Of a DNA stretch of 64,000 nt, positions 35,619-45,465 are shown one piece after another; the stretch's first letter is position 1; each line of letters begins with the position of its first letter. Source of the DNA: Gordonia sp049847105 (GTDB lineage Bacteria > Actinomycetota > Actinomycetes > Mycobacteriales > Mycobacteriaceae); contig NZ_JBNCNS010000001.1 of the NCBI RefSeq assembly GCF_049847105.1, positions 682,001 to 746,000 of the forward strand, given 5' to 3'. The notes under the pieces are model-generated. The model did no database searches and was not told where the DNA came from. It worked only from the letters and a program-made list of their open reading frames with translations. Both the position numbers and the translations under genes were made by a program.

Positions 35619-36176
35619 ATGTCGCAGGCCGGCAAGGCTCAGCGCACCCGCGAGAGGCTCGTCGGTGTGGCATTGGAGCTGTTCGCCACCGACGGGTTCG
35701 AGAACACCAGCGTCGCTCAGATATCGCGGGCCGCGGGCGTCACGGAGATGACGTTCTATCGCAACTTCCCCAGCAAAGAAAGAGTGGTGCTCGACGACCC
35801 GTTCGACCCTGCGATCGCCGCCGCGGTGGCACGCCAGCCTCGCGACGTCCCCGCCCTTGTCGCGGTCGCGCGCGGCATCCGGGCGGTGTGGTCCAGCGAA
35901 GGCACCGCCGAAACCGACCGGATCCGCGACAGGTTGCGAGTGATCGCGTCGTCACCGCGGCTGCGCGTCGCCATGGCACAAAGTACGGCGAGGACAGAGA
36001 TGGCGATTCGCGACGCGTTGTGCGCACGGGGAGTCGACTCCCTGGACGCCGACGTTGCCGCGGCATCCGCGATCGGCGCACTCAATGCGACCCTGATGTC
36101 CTGGGCACAGCGGACGGACGAACCGATCGGCGCCGCCATCGGGCGCGCTCTCGGGATCCTGGAGGGCGCCCGATGA
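35619..36176 (+). CDS. TetR-family regulator of ABC transporter operon
   Basis: A 185-residue TetR protein with helix-turn-helix TRERLVGVALELFATDGFENTSVAQISRAAGVTEMTFYRNFPSKERVVL. No ribosome site precedes the ATG; the transcript probably has a very short leader or none. It overlaps the ATPase gene by 4 bases. It is expected to bind the 31-bp palindrome and repress the transporter in the absence of a ligand. Confidence 0.92.
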   Translation: MSQAGKAQRTRERLVGVALELFATDGFENTSVAQISRAAGVTEMTFYRNFPSKERVVLDDPFDPAIAAAVARQPRDVPALVAVARGIRAVWSSEGTAETDRIRDRLRVIASSPRLRVAMAQSTARTEMAIRDALCARGVDSLDADVAAASAIGALNATLMSWAQRTDEPIGAAIGRALGILEGAR

Positions 36177-36889
36177 CCACTCCCCGGATCGCGGTACGCG
36201 ACGTCACCCGCGAATTCGGTGACGGAACGGGCGTCCGCGGCGTCACCACGCAACTGGACCCCGGCGAGATCGTCGCGCTCGTCGGGCTCAACGGCGCAGG
36301 CAAGACCACCTTGATGCGCGTTCTGTTGGGCATGCTGGTGCCGGACTCGGGCATCGTCGAGTTCGACGGGCAACCGATCGACCGGGTGGCGCGATCGGCG
36401 TGGGCAACGGTCGGCCATCTCGTCGAGTACCCACTCACCTACGGCGAGCTCACCGCGCGGCAGAATCTGATCCTGTCGGCCCGACTGCATTGGGCACAAA
36501 CAGATGTGGTCGAGAAAGCAATGGTCGAGTTCAACCTCACCCGATACGCCGACAAGCGCGCACGGAAGTTGTCCCTGGGGAACCGACAGCGCCTGGGACT
36601 CGCGTCCGCCCTCCAGCATCACCCGAAGCTCGTCATCCTCGACGAACCGACCAATTCCCTGGATCCGTCCGGCGTGATCCTGCTCCGAGATGCGTTGCGC
36701 CGCAGCGCAGCATCAGGAGCTGCGGTCCTGGTGAGCAGCCACCATCTCGATGAGGTCGCACGGATCGCCGATCGGATCGAGGTGCTCAACTCGGGCCGCC
36801 TGATCGGACGGCTCGCGCCGGGCAGCGCTGATCTCGAACGCGTCTTTTTCGACACCGTCCGGGCCGACGATGAACGGGAAGGCCGATGA
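36173..36889 (+). CDS. ABC transporter ATP-binding protein
   Basis: A 238-residue ATPase. Walker A is GLNGAGKTT near residue 38, the Q-loop region is VGHLVEYPLTYGEL, the signature is LSLGNRQRLGLAS, Walker B is LVILDEPTNSLD, and the switch histidine is in VSSHHLDEV. This layout fits CcmA/NatA-type exporters with a separate permease, which is encoded by the next gene (4-base overlap). Confidence 0.95.
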   Translation: MTTPRIAVRDVTREFGDGTGVRGVTTQLDPGEIVALVGLNGAGKTTLMRVLLGMLVPDSGIVEFDGQPIDRVARSAWATVGHLVEYPLTYGELTARQNLILSARLHWAQTDVVEKAMVEFNLTRYADKRARKLSLGNRQRLGLASALQHHPKLVILDEPTNSLDPSGVILLRDALRRSAASGAAVLVSSHHLDEVARIADRIEVLNSGRLIGRLAPGSADLERVFFDTVRADDEREGR

Positions 36890-37638
36890 GGGAAGCGCTC
36901 TACGCCGAGACCGTGAAGCTCGCGCGCGCCTCGGTGGGGCGGGCGGGCACCCTGCTGCTCGGAGCGGGAACCGCGGTACTGGCCTGCGCCATGCCTCTGG
37001 CCGCGCACAGTGGCGACCCCCGGATGCTCGACAAACTCGGCGCGGCCGGAGAGCGAAGTTGGACAGGCCTGCTGTCCGGCGCGGCGCAGATCACCGGGGC
37101 CGGCGCACTTCTCGGATTCGGCGTCGTCCTGGCCTGGATGTTCGGTCGGGAATTCGTCGACGGAACGATCACCGGCCTGTTCGCGCTCCCGGTGTCACGA
37201 CCGATGATCGCGACCGCGAAACTCGTTGTCTACCTGGTTTGGGCGGTCGTCACCAGCGCACTGATCACGCTCACCCTGCTCGTCGGCGGGCTGGTATCCG
37301 GGCTGGGTCTTCCTCCCGCCGAGACCCTTCCCGGCCTGGGACGCCAGTTCGCGCTCGGCGTCATGACAGCCGTCTGCGCCCTGCCCGTGGCATGGGTGTC
37401 GACGGTCGGCCGATCGGTCCTCGTCGGTGTGGTCGGTGCGATCGGGATCGTGATCGCGGCTCAGGTCGCGACGATCGGCGGGGCGGGCGGGTGGTTCACG
37501 ATCGCCGCCCCGGCACTATGGGCGATCTCGGACGGCGTGGACGTGACCAGGTGGCAATTGGCGCTGCTGGCCCCACTGATCCTCGTGTCGACCGTGTTGA
37601 CCTTGCTGACCTGGCGGCGGCTGCAACTGACCCGGTGA
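36886..37638 (+). CDS. ABC transporter permease (ABC-2 type)
   Basis: A 250-residue membrane protein with about six helices. The stretch FGREFVDGTITGLFALPVSR is the typical ABC-2 permease motif after the second helix. It works with the ATPase encoded upstream, probably as an exporter of antibiotic-like or hydrophobic compounds, given the TetR control. The stop lies 7 bases from a converging gene. Confidence 0.9.
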   Translation: MREALYAETVKLARASVGRAGTLLLGAGTAVLACAMPLAAHSGDPRMLDKLGAAGERSWTGLLSGAAQITGAGALLGFGVVLAWMFGREFVDGTITGLFALPVSRPMIATAKLVVYLVWAVVTSALITLTLLVGGLVSGLGLPPAETLPGLGRQFALGVMTAVCALPVAWVSTVGRSVLVGVVGAIGIVIAAQVATIGGAGGWFTIAAPALWAISDGVDVTRWQLALLAPLILVSTVLTLLTWRRLQLTR

Positions 37639-37645
37639 TCGGTGC

Positions 37646-38719
37646 TCACACTCTCAGTTGATCGGATTCGCCGTGTGCATCCGACGCCTCGACCTGCAGG
37701 CCGAGGTGGTAGGTCATCACCGCGAGCGCGAAGAGCCCGATGGCGAGATTGGACAATGCGCCGAAGCCCTCCAGCGCGAAGTCCACGAGGGCGTTGGTCA
37801 GGGTGAAGACCAGCGCCGCCAGCCGGAGTGAGCGAAGTGGCCACACGCGGGCCGTTCGCCTACGCGCGAGCATGGCGGGCAACGTCAGAGCCAGCGTCAG
37901 CACGCCGCTGATGAACAGAATCCAGGCTGCATGGCCGTTGCGGCTGACCTCGAAGTACAGGTCGGAATCGCGGGAGTCGAAGGAGAAGGCGAGCACCCCG
38001 GCGACGAACGTGAGCGCCGAGCTCACCACGAGCAGCCAGCCGACCACGGTCACCCATCGTGGACTGCGAAACATTCCGGGGATCAGAGCGGTGGCACGGT
38101 CGCGCAGCCGCATCAACCGGTCCGGCGCGTCCTGTCCCGCATCGAGAAGGGCCCGGATGTGGTCAACTACCGCGGGGTCGGCACCCTTCCCGGCAGCGAG
38201 GTCCAGGAACTCGGCCGCCTGCCGACGTCGTCGGCCAGGGACGCCGTGCGAGATGCCGTCGGCGGCGATCGTGGCCGCGTTGGCCATCGCCTCCGCAGCC
38301 GTCGGCTTCTTGATGTCGCGGACTACCCGGCTGATCAGCAGTACGACCACCACCAGGACGTACATGATCTCGGCCGCCGGGCCGTAGAAGTAGTCGTTGT
38401 CCTTGGTGACGAACTTGCCCACCTCGTCGAGGAAGAGTCCGAACCCGACACCACCCACCACGATCGTCGCAATGCGAATCGCCGGACCGAGGAACAGCCA
38501 ACCCGCCACGAGTGCGAGCATCATCAATGCACCGCCCCACAGCGCGTGCGCGATGTGTAGCGTGCCTCCTCCGACCTGCGGGTATCCGGTCAGCTGCAAG
38601 TACAACCGGGTGACCAGGATCGTGGCGATCGCGACGATCAGGAACCACTCCACCGCCGCAGTGCCGTAGATGCTCCGGATCACCACCGCAGTGGTGCGCG
38701 ACTGTCGCGATTCGGTCAT
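37646..38719 (-). CDS. Multi-pass membrane protein of unknown function
   Basis: A 357-residue protein with about eight hydrophobic helices in two groups (residues ~15-135 and ~230-345) separated by a ~90-residue cytoplasmic segment rich in Ala, Asp and Arg (AEFLDLAAGKGADPAVVDHIRALLDAGQD). No transporter or enzyme motif is recognised. The acidic pair FLDEVGKFVT in the third helix region is notable. The ATG at 38719 (MTESRQS) is preferred over an upstream start. Confidence 0.75.
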   Translation of the reverse strand: MTESRQSRTTAVVIRSIYGTAAVEWFLIVAIATILVTRLYLQLTGYPQVGGGTLHIAHALWGGALMMLALVAGWLFLGPAIRIATIVVGGVGFGLFLDEVGKFVTKDNDYFYGPAAEIMYVLVVVVLLISRVVRDIKKPTAAEAMANAATIAADGISHGVPGRRRRQAAEFLDLAAGKGADPAVVDHIRALLDAGQDAPDRLMRLRDRATALIPGMFRSPRWVTVVGWLLVVSSALTFVAGVLAFSFDSRDSDLYFEVSRNGHAAWILFISGVLTLALTLPAMLARRRTARVWPLRSLRLAALVFTLTNALVDFALEGFGALSNLAIGLFALAVMTYHLGLQVEASDAHGESDQLRV

Positions 38720-38843
38720 GGTCGAAAGTATGGCGAGCCCGACCGCCCGATCCACCCTGTTCGTCGCAATCCACCTTCGTATGGTTCACAGGTGGATTGC
38801 GGCACTCGAGGTGGATCACCGTCAGGAACCGCACACCGTCTCG

Positions 38844-40553
38844 TCAGCGCCCGCTGAACGCCGCCAGCCGGGTCGAGACCTGCTCGGGCCGCCCGTCGTT
38901 CTGTCGCTGCGCCGCGGTCAGCACGTCGATGTGGTTGTAGCCGTGCAGTGTGACCGGGACGTCTGTGGGATTGTCCGACGCTCCCAGGCCGAGGCCACCG
39001 TCACCCTGCAGTGTGAGTACGGGATTGCGTTTGACTCCGTCGCGGTAGAGGTAGTGGGCAGCGATCGCCGGAGCGGTCCCCTGAACGAGGTCGGTGTTGA
39101 TCGCCATCGGGAAATACCATTCGGTGAAGTCGAGTGGCGGCTCGGACAGGCTCCGCACCAGTTGCGCGATTGACGTCACCTCTTTCGACGGGTCGGTGTA
39201 GGCGTTCGGGGTGACCTCGTCGTAGTCGTCCCACGTGTAGACGACCCTGGGGTCGCCGTACACCGAAGGCGCAGCCTTGCGGTCGGGCCCGAACACGCTG
39301 CCCAGTGCCGGCGCGGCGGCGACGACCCCGTTGGGCACCGGGAAGGACTTGTCCTGCACCGGCCCATGATCGATGAATCCGACACTCGCCTGTAGGAACC
39401 CGAGCGGCTGTGAGTTGTCGTCGAGCAGGGCCCCCACGACGGCGTCGTTGGTGGCATACAGGTCGCGGATACTCGGTGATCCGGTGGCGGCCATCAGCGG
39501 ATCCTTCGACAGCAGCGCCCGCAGGGTGGCATCGATGTTGGGGTTCTGCGGAAGGCGGGAGACGAGATCGTTGACGCCGTCGGGGTTCAGGCGCGCGGCG
39601 AGGCCGGCGATCGCGAGCAGATTGGTCGTCTCGGGATTGATGACCGCAGGCAGCCGTAGCACCGGATAGAAATCGGTGAGCTCGCCGGAGGCGGCCGCGA
39701 GCGGCGCCGCGAGTGCGGCTGGTATGTCAGGGGTGTCGACGCCGCGGATCGGGTTGGGACCGCCGGCCTTGATGACGGTGTCGAGCGCGAAATAGCCGGA
39801 GCACTGGTTGAATCCGGCATCACCCGTCGTGGCACGATTGCCGTCGAAGTCCCAGTTCGCGAAGTACCCGGTGATGAATCCGCCGAGTGAATGTCCGCCG
39901 CACAAGACTTTCCGCTTGCGAGCCGCCTGGTCGGGGAACTCGCGGCGGAGCACGTCGTACTCGTCACGCAGCGTCTGTTCGAGCCCCACATCACCCAGCC
40001 ACGCGGTGGCCGAACCGTCGGCGTAGCCGCCGAATCTCCGCCCGTTCACCGGCGATCCGTGGAAGTAGTAGTCGGTCGCGATATCGAGCTTCTTCGCCGC
40101 GAGCGCCGCCTGGGTCCCGGTGTGGTCCTCGAGGCAATTGGATCGGCGATCGAGCGCCCAGAACTCGATATGACGTCCCCGCGCCGCCGCCGCGGAAACG
40201 GTGTTGCGCGCCACGGATTCGAACGCCCCGGCTCCTTCGAAGATGCCGGGTTGGGCGACGAGGACGCGGTCGGCATCAACCGATCTCGCCGGCCCGTCGG
40301 TTGAGCGGTACCGGAGGTAGGAGAGGCGATCACACGCGGCGGGATGAGCCTTCGCGGTCGACGGTAGCGGCACCCTGAGACTGACCACCGACGCGATCAC
40401 GTCGGTCACCGGCGACGACGACGCGATCCGATGCTCGGTCCGGCTCGGTGACGGTTCACCGGCCGCCATCGGAACAGCAGCGGTCTGCCCGACCATCGCA
40501 CCGACCAGTCCGGAAACCGCGATCGCCAGCGCCCATCGCACAGATACCTTCAT
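38844..40553 (-). CDS. Secreted alpha/beta-hydrolase-like protein
   Basis: A 569-residue exported protein. The signal peptide is MKVSVRWALAIAVSGLVGAMVGQTAAVPMAAG. A serine-hydrolase nucleophile elbow GGHSLGG lies near residue 215, with GYNHIDVLTA near the C-terminus supplying a likely catalytic histidine. Substrate is unknown; the size is larger than common lipases, suggesting a large lid or an esterase. The Met at 40553 is preferred to one three codons upstream. Confidence 0.75.
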   Translation of the reverse strand: MKVSVRWALAIAVSGLVGAMVGQTAAVPMAAGEPSPSRTEHRIASSSPVTDVIASVVSLRVPLPSTAKAHPAACDRLSYLRYRSTDGPARSVDADRVLVAQPGIFEGAGAFESVARNTVSAAAARGRHIEFWALDRRSNCLEDHTGTQAALAAKKLDIATDYYFHGSPVNGRRFGGYADGSATAWLGDVGLEQTLRDEYDVLRREFPDQAARKRKVLCGGHSLGGFITGYFANWDFDGNRATTGDAGFNQCSGYFALDTVIKAGGPNPIRGVDTPDIPAALAAPLAAASGELTDFYPVLRLPAVINPETTNLLAIAGLAARLNPDGVNDLVSRLPQNPNIDATLRALLSKDPLMAATGSPSIRDLYATNDAVVGALLDDNSQPLGFLQASVGFIDHGPVQDKSFPVPNGVVAAAPALGSVFGPDRKAAPSVYGDPRVVYTWDDYDEVTPNAYTDPSKEVTSIAQLVRSLSEPPLDFTEWYFPMAINTDLVQGTAPAIAAHYLYRDGVKRNPVLTLQGDGGLGLGASDNPTDVPVTLHGYNHIDVLTAAQRQNDGRPEQVSTRLAAFSGR

Positions 40554-40618
40554 CCGCCCCATCCCCCCGCCGAAGTCGATCGGATGTGGCGGAGCCTAGC
40601 GCGAATCCTGAAGGTGTG

Positions 40619-42145
40619 TTACCGGTTTGCCCGTCCGGTGCTGCTCTCGACGTCGGACACGTTGATTTCCCGGCGCAGGATCTTGCCGGTGGCACCCTTG
40701 GGTAACTCGGGGAGGAACCAGACGTGGCGCGGGTACTTGTAGGCGGCGACGCGTTCCTTGACGAAGTCGATGAGCTCGCGTGGGTCCGTGGCAGCTCCCG
40801 GCTTCAGCGCGACCGCGGCGCCGATCTCCTCGCCGAGCGATTCGTGCGCGATTCCGACGACGGCTACTTCGGCGACGGCGGGATGCTCGTAGAGAACTTC
40901 CTCGATCTCACGCGGGTACACGTTGTAGCCGCCGCGGATGATCAGGTCCTTCTTGCGGTCGACGATGAAGAAGTAGCCGTCGGAGTCCACCCTCCCGATG
41001 TCGCCGGAGGAGAACCATCCCTCCGCGTCGATCGCCGCAGCCGTCGCGTCCGGGAGGTTCCAGTAGCCCTTCATGATGTTGGGGCCGGCGATCTGGATCT
41101 CGCCGGGCTCATCGATGGCGAGCTCGTTCCCCTCTCCGTCGACCACCCGCATCCGCACGCCCTCGATCGGGGTGCCTATCGAGCCCGCCTTCCGCTCGCG
41201 GTCGGGGTGGTTGAACGAGGCGACCGGTGAGGTCTCCGACAATCCGTAGCCCTCGAGGATCATGCATCCGAAGGTCTTCTCGAAGTCGTTGAGCACCTGA
41301 ACGGGCAGCGACGCCCCGCCCGATGCACAGGTCCGCAGACTTGCGGTTGCTGACGGGCTGAACTCCCGCGCGACGCTCAACATCGCCGCGTACATCGTCG
41401 GGACGCCCAGGAACACGCTCACCTGGTCACGCTCGATCACCTGCACGGCAGTACGCGGATCGAAACGAGGAATGAGCGTCAGGGTCGCCCCGACCAGGAC
41501 TGACGTGTTCATTCCGCAGGTCAGCCCGAACACGTGGAACAACGGCAGACATCCCATGACCACGTCGCCGTATTCGATCCCCAACAGCGTCCGCGCCGTC
41601 ACCTCGCAGTTGTGCGCGAGGCCGCCGTGGGTCAGTTCGGCGCCCTTCGGTTTGCCGGTGGTGCCCGAGGTGTGCAGGATCACCGCCGTGTCTGAGTCTT
41701 CGCATTCGACCGGGCTCGGCTGAGCCGGCAGGTCGGCGATCATCTCGGCCAGACCGGCATCGTCGACCAGCCACAACCGGCCGCCCGCGGCGTCGACGGC
41801 CACGCGCGCCTCGTCGGCGAACAACGGCGTCGCGAACAGCGCGGACGCTCCGGTGTTGGTCAGGTAGAACTCGATCTCGCGGGCCTTCAACAACGGATTC
41901 ATCGGCACCGCGATCGCACCGCGGCGGAGAATCCCGTAGAACGCCAGCGCGAACGCCGGTGTGTTGCCCAACATGATGCCGACCCGGTCCCCCGGCCCGA
42001 TGCCTTCCCTTTCCAGCAACGTCGCGATTCGCGCTGCGGCCGAGTCGAACTCGGCGAAACTGAGCTCCAGCTCCCCGCATCGTAGTGCGACGGTGTCGCC
42101 GTGATCGCGTGCCGTGGCCACGAGATTCATGGAAAGGTTTGTCAT
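40619..42145 (-). CDS. fadD: Acyl-CoA synthetase (AMP-forming), FadD-type
   Basis: A 508-residue ATP-dependent acyl-CoA ligase. The AMP-binding P-loop is ILHTSGTTGKPKGAELTHGG near residue 160; GYGLSETSPVASFNHP, the hinge SDGYFFIVDRKKDLIIRGGYNVYPREIE and the catalytic lysine in LPKGATGKILRRE complete the set. It should activate a fatty or other organic acid. AGGAG lies 8 bases before the ATG. It is downstream of the PucR gene on the same strand and fits the alcohol-to-acid genes opposite. Confidence 0.93.
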   Translation of the reverse strand: MTNLSMNLVATARDHGDTVALRCGELELSFAEFDSAAARIATLLEREGIGPGDRVGIMLGNTPAFALAFYGILRRGAIAVPMNPLLKAREIEFYLTNTGASALFATPLFADEARVAVDAAGGRLWLVDDAGLAEMIADLPAQPSPVECEDSDTAVILHTSGTTGKPKGAELTHGGLAHNCEVTARTLLGIEYGDVVMGCLPLFHVFGLTCGMNTSVLVGATLTLIPRFDPRTAVQVIERDQVSVFLGVPTMYAAMLSVAREFSPSATASLRTCASGGASLPVQVLNDFEKTFGCMILEGYGLSETSPVASFNHPDRERKAGSIGTPIEGVRMRVVDGEGNELAIDEPGEIQIAGPNIMKGYWNLPDATAAAIDAEGWFSSGDIGRVDSDGYFFIVDRKKDLIIRGGYNVYPREIEEVLYEHPAVAEVAVVGIAHESLGEEIGAAVALKPGAATDPRELIDFVKERVAAYKYPRHVWFLPELPKGATGKILRREINVSDVESSTGRANR

Positions 42146-42293
42146 CGCTCTACTCCTGGAACTTGATGTCGTGAATGTCTCATATTGTCGCGCACACCCG
42201 ATCGGACGTCGATGGTCGTTGCGACACACGATCTGCGACCGCATTGTTCATCCGCACATTCGGGTACACCGGCCATGCGCGCCGCGGAGCTCT

Positions 42294-43493
42294 TCACACC
42301 CGCGGATCACCGAGCAGCTGTACCGCACGCAGTGCGAGGTACAACTCGGTGGCGTCGACCGGCTTGTCGACAGACTTTCCGGTGAGGTCTCGGATCTTGC
42401 GCAGCCGATACAGGACGGTGTTGCGATGGAAATGCAGGCGTCCCGCGGTGGCCGCGGTGGAACCGTCACACTCGAACCACGCCTCGAGCGTCGCGAGCAT
42501 CTCCTCGCGTTCGTCGTCGGGCAGGTTCAGAAGTGGCCCCAGAGTGCGGACCGCAACCTCACGCGCCGTATCCGGACTGCGGACGAGAAGCAATGCCAGC
42601 GTGAGACTTCCGTAGCGGCTGAGACCTGCACCGCCGGGAGGGACGGAACGTCGGGCGAGGCGCGCCTCGTCCACGGCACGCGCGATCTCGATGGGCATCG
42701 AGAACGGTCCGCTCACACCGACACGTTGATCGAACACAGCGCCGAGTTCCGTCAACGCGGACTCGATGTCGGCGTCGTACCGGCCACAGATCAATCCGAG
42801 ATAGCCGTCCGGTCGCGCGTCCCAGACCGAGGTGATGCCCTTGCTCTGCAAACGGCCGGCGGTAGCGGTCGCGGTGGCAGGGCGCGACTCGGAACCCTCC
42901 GCACACACCACGACGTAGCTCGCCCGTTCCGGCAGACCGAGTGCCCGCATGGCATCGATGATGGCCGTCGGATTGTCCGAGTGGTCGTCGAACACCGTCC
43001 GGCCGAGGAGCGCGCGCGCCTCGGCATCGGCGTGGGTCAGCAGGATCTCCGCCTCCCGATAGCCCTCCACGGCGGCATCGGAGTACGTATCGATCGCGGC
43101 CCAGAGCCGGCCGGGAACGTCGAGCAGTTCCACCGGCGAGACACCGCGGGAGCCGTCCAGCATCTGCTCCCAGATCAGCTGACCACCGAGCCGGTATGCG
43201 CGTAGCAGTGCCGGGAGCGGGATCGCTTGCTCGGCCTTGAGTCGACCGGTCGCGCGCGCGACGTCGATACGTACTCGGCCGCGGCCGGCAAGCACCGTGA
43301 GGATCGAACTCAGATTCTCGGTGCACGCGGCCGAGAGTTGCTCCAGTGTGAGCAACTGCGACTCGAGGTACGTCTCCTCCGCCCTCTGCAATCGTTCGAC
43401 AAGGGTCCCGGTGAGTGCCGGAAGATCCTCGAGCAGATCGGCGGCGAGCGCAGCTGCGGTCGAGCTGCTGGTTGAGATGGCCACGGCTGACAT
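42294..43493 (-). CDS. PucR-family transcriptional regulator
   Basis: A 399-residue regulator of the PucR/CdaR type. The C-terminal DNA-binding helix-turn-helix is TLEAWFECDGSTAATAGRLHFHRNTVLYRLRKIRDLTGKSV, the classic PucR_HTH. The N-terminal ~300 residues should sense a metabolite. It faces the aldehyde dehydrogenase gene across 168 bases that contain a 24-bp palindrome, its likely operator. The ATG at 43493 starts MSAVAIS. Confidence 0.9.
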   Translation of the reverse strand: MSAVAISTSSSTAAALAADLLEDLPALTGTLVERLQRAEETYLESQLLTLEQLSAACTENLSSILTVLAGRGRVRIDVARATGRLKAEQAIPLPALLRAYRLGGQLIWEQMLDGSRGVSPVELLDVPGRLWAAIDTYSDAAVEGYREAEILLTHADAEARALLGRTVFDDHSDNPTAIIDAMRALGLPERASYVVVCAEGSESRPATATATAGRLQSKGITSVWDARPDGYLGLICGRYDADIESALTELGAVFDQRVGVSGPFSMPIEIARAVDEARLARRSVPPGGAGLSRYGSLTLALLLVRSPDTAREVAVRTLGPLLNLPDDEREEMLATLEAWFECDGSTAATAGRLHFHRNTVLYRLRKIRDLTGKSVDKPVDATELYLALRAVQLLGDPRV

Positions 43494-43524
43494 CGTAGCG
43501 CGCCATGGTGAGCTGCACCACTTT

Positions 43525-43548
43525 GGCCTTGTGCCCGTGCACAAGGCC
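43525..43548. promoter_or_regulatory. 24-bp palindrome between pucR-type and aldehyde dehydrogenase genes
   Basis: GGCCTTGTGC and GCACAAGGCC flank CCGT, a perfect inverted repeat in the divergent promoter region. It is the likely binding site of the PucR-type regulator. Confidence 0.75.
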
Positions 43549-43661
43549 ACGCGGTAGACAGCGTGGCCGTCGCCTATGGCGGCAACTGTGGTCCACCACG
43601 AAGAATCCAATTATCGGACCATCCTCCAACACCACGAGACAACAGGAGTTGATCTACGCAC

Positions 43662-45410
43662 ATGAGCGTCGACACACACCAGACCGCCGATCACCGGGAC
43701 TTGATCGACGCCGCGCTCTCCGATCTGTCCGCAGGTGAGAAGGCCTGGGCAGGGTTGCCCCTGCTCAAACGCGCCGACCTTCTCGACCGTGTCCGGGCAC
43801 TGACCGGGACGCACGGCGCGGACTGGGTCGCGGCGTCGGCGTCGATCAAACGGCTCGGGCCGCATTCGGCCCTCCTCGGCGAGGAATGGATGTCCGGTCC
43901 CTATGCATTCGCCACCGGCCTCGGTGCAGCGGCACAAACGCTTCGCGACCTGGTCGCGGGTCGCAGCCCCGTAGCCGACGCCTCCTTCGGGACCGCCGCG
44001 GGCCAGACCACCGTCCGGGTCCTGCCGTCGTCGGTCTACGACTCGTTGTTGCTCAGCGGGTTCACCGCCGACGTGTGGTTGCGGCCGGGGGTGGATGCCG
44101 CGCAGGCCAAAGCGGCGGCAGGTCTCGCACAGCTCGATCCCACTGTCACCGGCGGCATCGGGGTCGTCCTCGGCGCCGGCAACATCACGTCGATCGCCCC
44201 GCTGGACGTGATCTACGAACTCCTCGCCCACAACCGGGTGGTCGCCCTCAAGCTCAACCCGCTCACCGATCCCCTGCTGCCCGTGCTCGAGCAGGTGCTC
44301 GAACCGCTGATCTCGCTCGGCGCGATCCGCATCCTCACCGGTGGGGCCGACGTCGGCGAGTACCTCGTCGGCCACGACGCGGTGGCGCACGTACACATGA
44401 CCGGTAGCGCGAACACGCACGACGCAATCGTCTGGGGCACCGGCGAGCAAGCCCGGGAGCGTCGGGCACAGAACAATCCCCGCCTGACCAAGCCGATCAC
44501 GAGCGAACTCGGCGGTGTGTCCCCGGCCATCGTGGTGCCCGGTCGATGGAGCGCATCGGACCTACGCTTCCAGGCCGAGCACATCGCGACCCAACGACTG
44601 CACAACGGCGGCTACAACTGCGTGGCCGCCCAGGTCGTCGTCGTTTCCGCCGACTGGGACCAGAAGCAGGAGTTCCTCGACGCGCTCCGCGAGGCGTTCG
44701 CCTCCGCTCCGGCACGGGTCTGTTACTACCCGGGCAGCGACGACCGCGTCGGCGCCGCCCGCACGGCGTACCCAGAGGCCGAGCAGCTCGGCACGGCTGA
44801 CGAGCGACTACTCGTCACCGGACTGTCCCTCGACGACCGGGGCGAGCGGAGCGACGGGGAATGTGACGAGGCGATCCTGCGCACGGAGTACTTCGGCCCC
44901 GTCCTCGGTGTCCTCGAACTCCCGGGTACGGGCACCGAATTCCTGACCACCGCAACCGATGCCGCCAACAATCATTTCCTCGGCACCCTCGGGATCAACG
45001 TGATCGCACACCCGGGAACCATCGCCGAACTCGGCCAGGCATTCGAGACGATGATCGCCGACCTGCGCTACGGGACCATCGCCGTCAACGCCTGGACCGG
45101 GGTGGGCTTCCTCAGCGCCGCCGCCACGTGGGGCGCCTTTCCGGGCCACACGATGGACGACATTCAATCGGGAACCGGCGTGGTGCACAACGCCTTCCTG
45201 CTCGCCGACACCGAACGTACCGTGGTTCGCGGGCCCTTCCGGCCCGCACCGCGCTCGGTTCTGCATCGCGAATGGTCGATCTCCCCGAAGCCGCCGTGGT
45301 TCGTCACCAACCGGACCGCCGCCACGACCGGTCGCCTGCTCGCCGACTTCGCCAGCGCGCCGTCCCCGCTGAAACTGCCCGCCATCTTCGCGTCCGCACT
45401 ACGCGGCTGA
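43662..45410 (+). CDS. Aldehyde dehydrogenase family protein
   Basis: A 582-residue NAD(P)-dependent enzyme that oxidises an aldehyde to its acid. The catalytic cysteine is in HNGGYNCVAAQ and the general-base glutamate in ITSELGGVSPAIV; ITSIAPLDVIYELLAHNRVVALKLNP is the cofactor-binding segment. It is about 80 residues longer than classical members, and the N-terminal part is atypical. AGGAG precedes the ATG. It is followed by the GMC dehydrogenase gene and probably cotranscribed with it. Confidence 0.88.
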   Translation: MSVDTHQTADHRDLIDAALSDLSAGEKAWAGLPLLKRADLLDRVRALTGTHGADWVAASASIKRLGPHSALLGEEWMSGPYAFATGLGAAAQTLRDLVAGRSPVADASFGTAAGQTTVRVLPSSVYDSLLLSGFTADVWLRPGVDAAQAKAAAGLAQLDPTVTGGIGVVLGAGNITSIAPLDVIYELLAHNRVVALKLNPLTDPLLPVLEQVLEPLISLGAIRILTGGADVGEYLVGHDAVAHVHMTGSANTHDAIVWGTGEQARERRAQNNPRLTKPITSELGGVSPAIVVPGRWSASDLRFQAEHIATQRLHNGGYNCVAAQVVVVSADWDQKQEFLDALREAFASAPARVCYYPGSDDRVGAARTAYPEAEQLGTADERLLVTGLSLDDRGERSDGECDEAILRTEYFGPVLGVLELPGTGTEFLTTATDAANNHFLGTLGINVIAHPGTIAELGQAFETMIADLRYGTIAVNAWTGVGFLSAAATWGAFPGHTMDDIQSGTGVVHNAFLLADTERTVVRGPFRPAPRSVLHREWSISPKPPWFVTNRTAATTGRLLADFASAPSPLKLPAIFASALRG

Positions 45411-45465
45411 ACCAACCTGCGGCTGAACACAACTGCGGCCGACCATCCAACCACGAAAGGCCTCC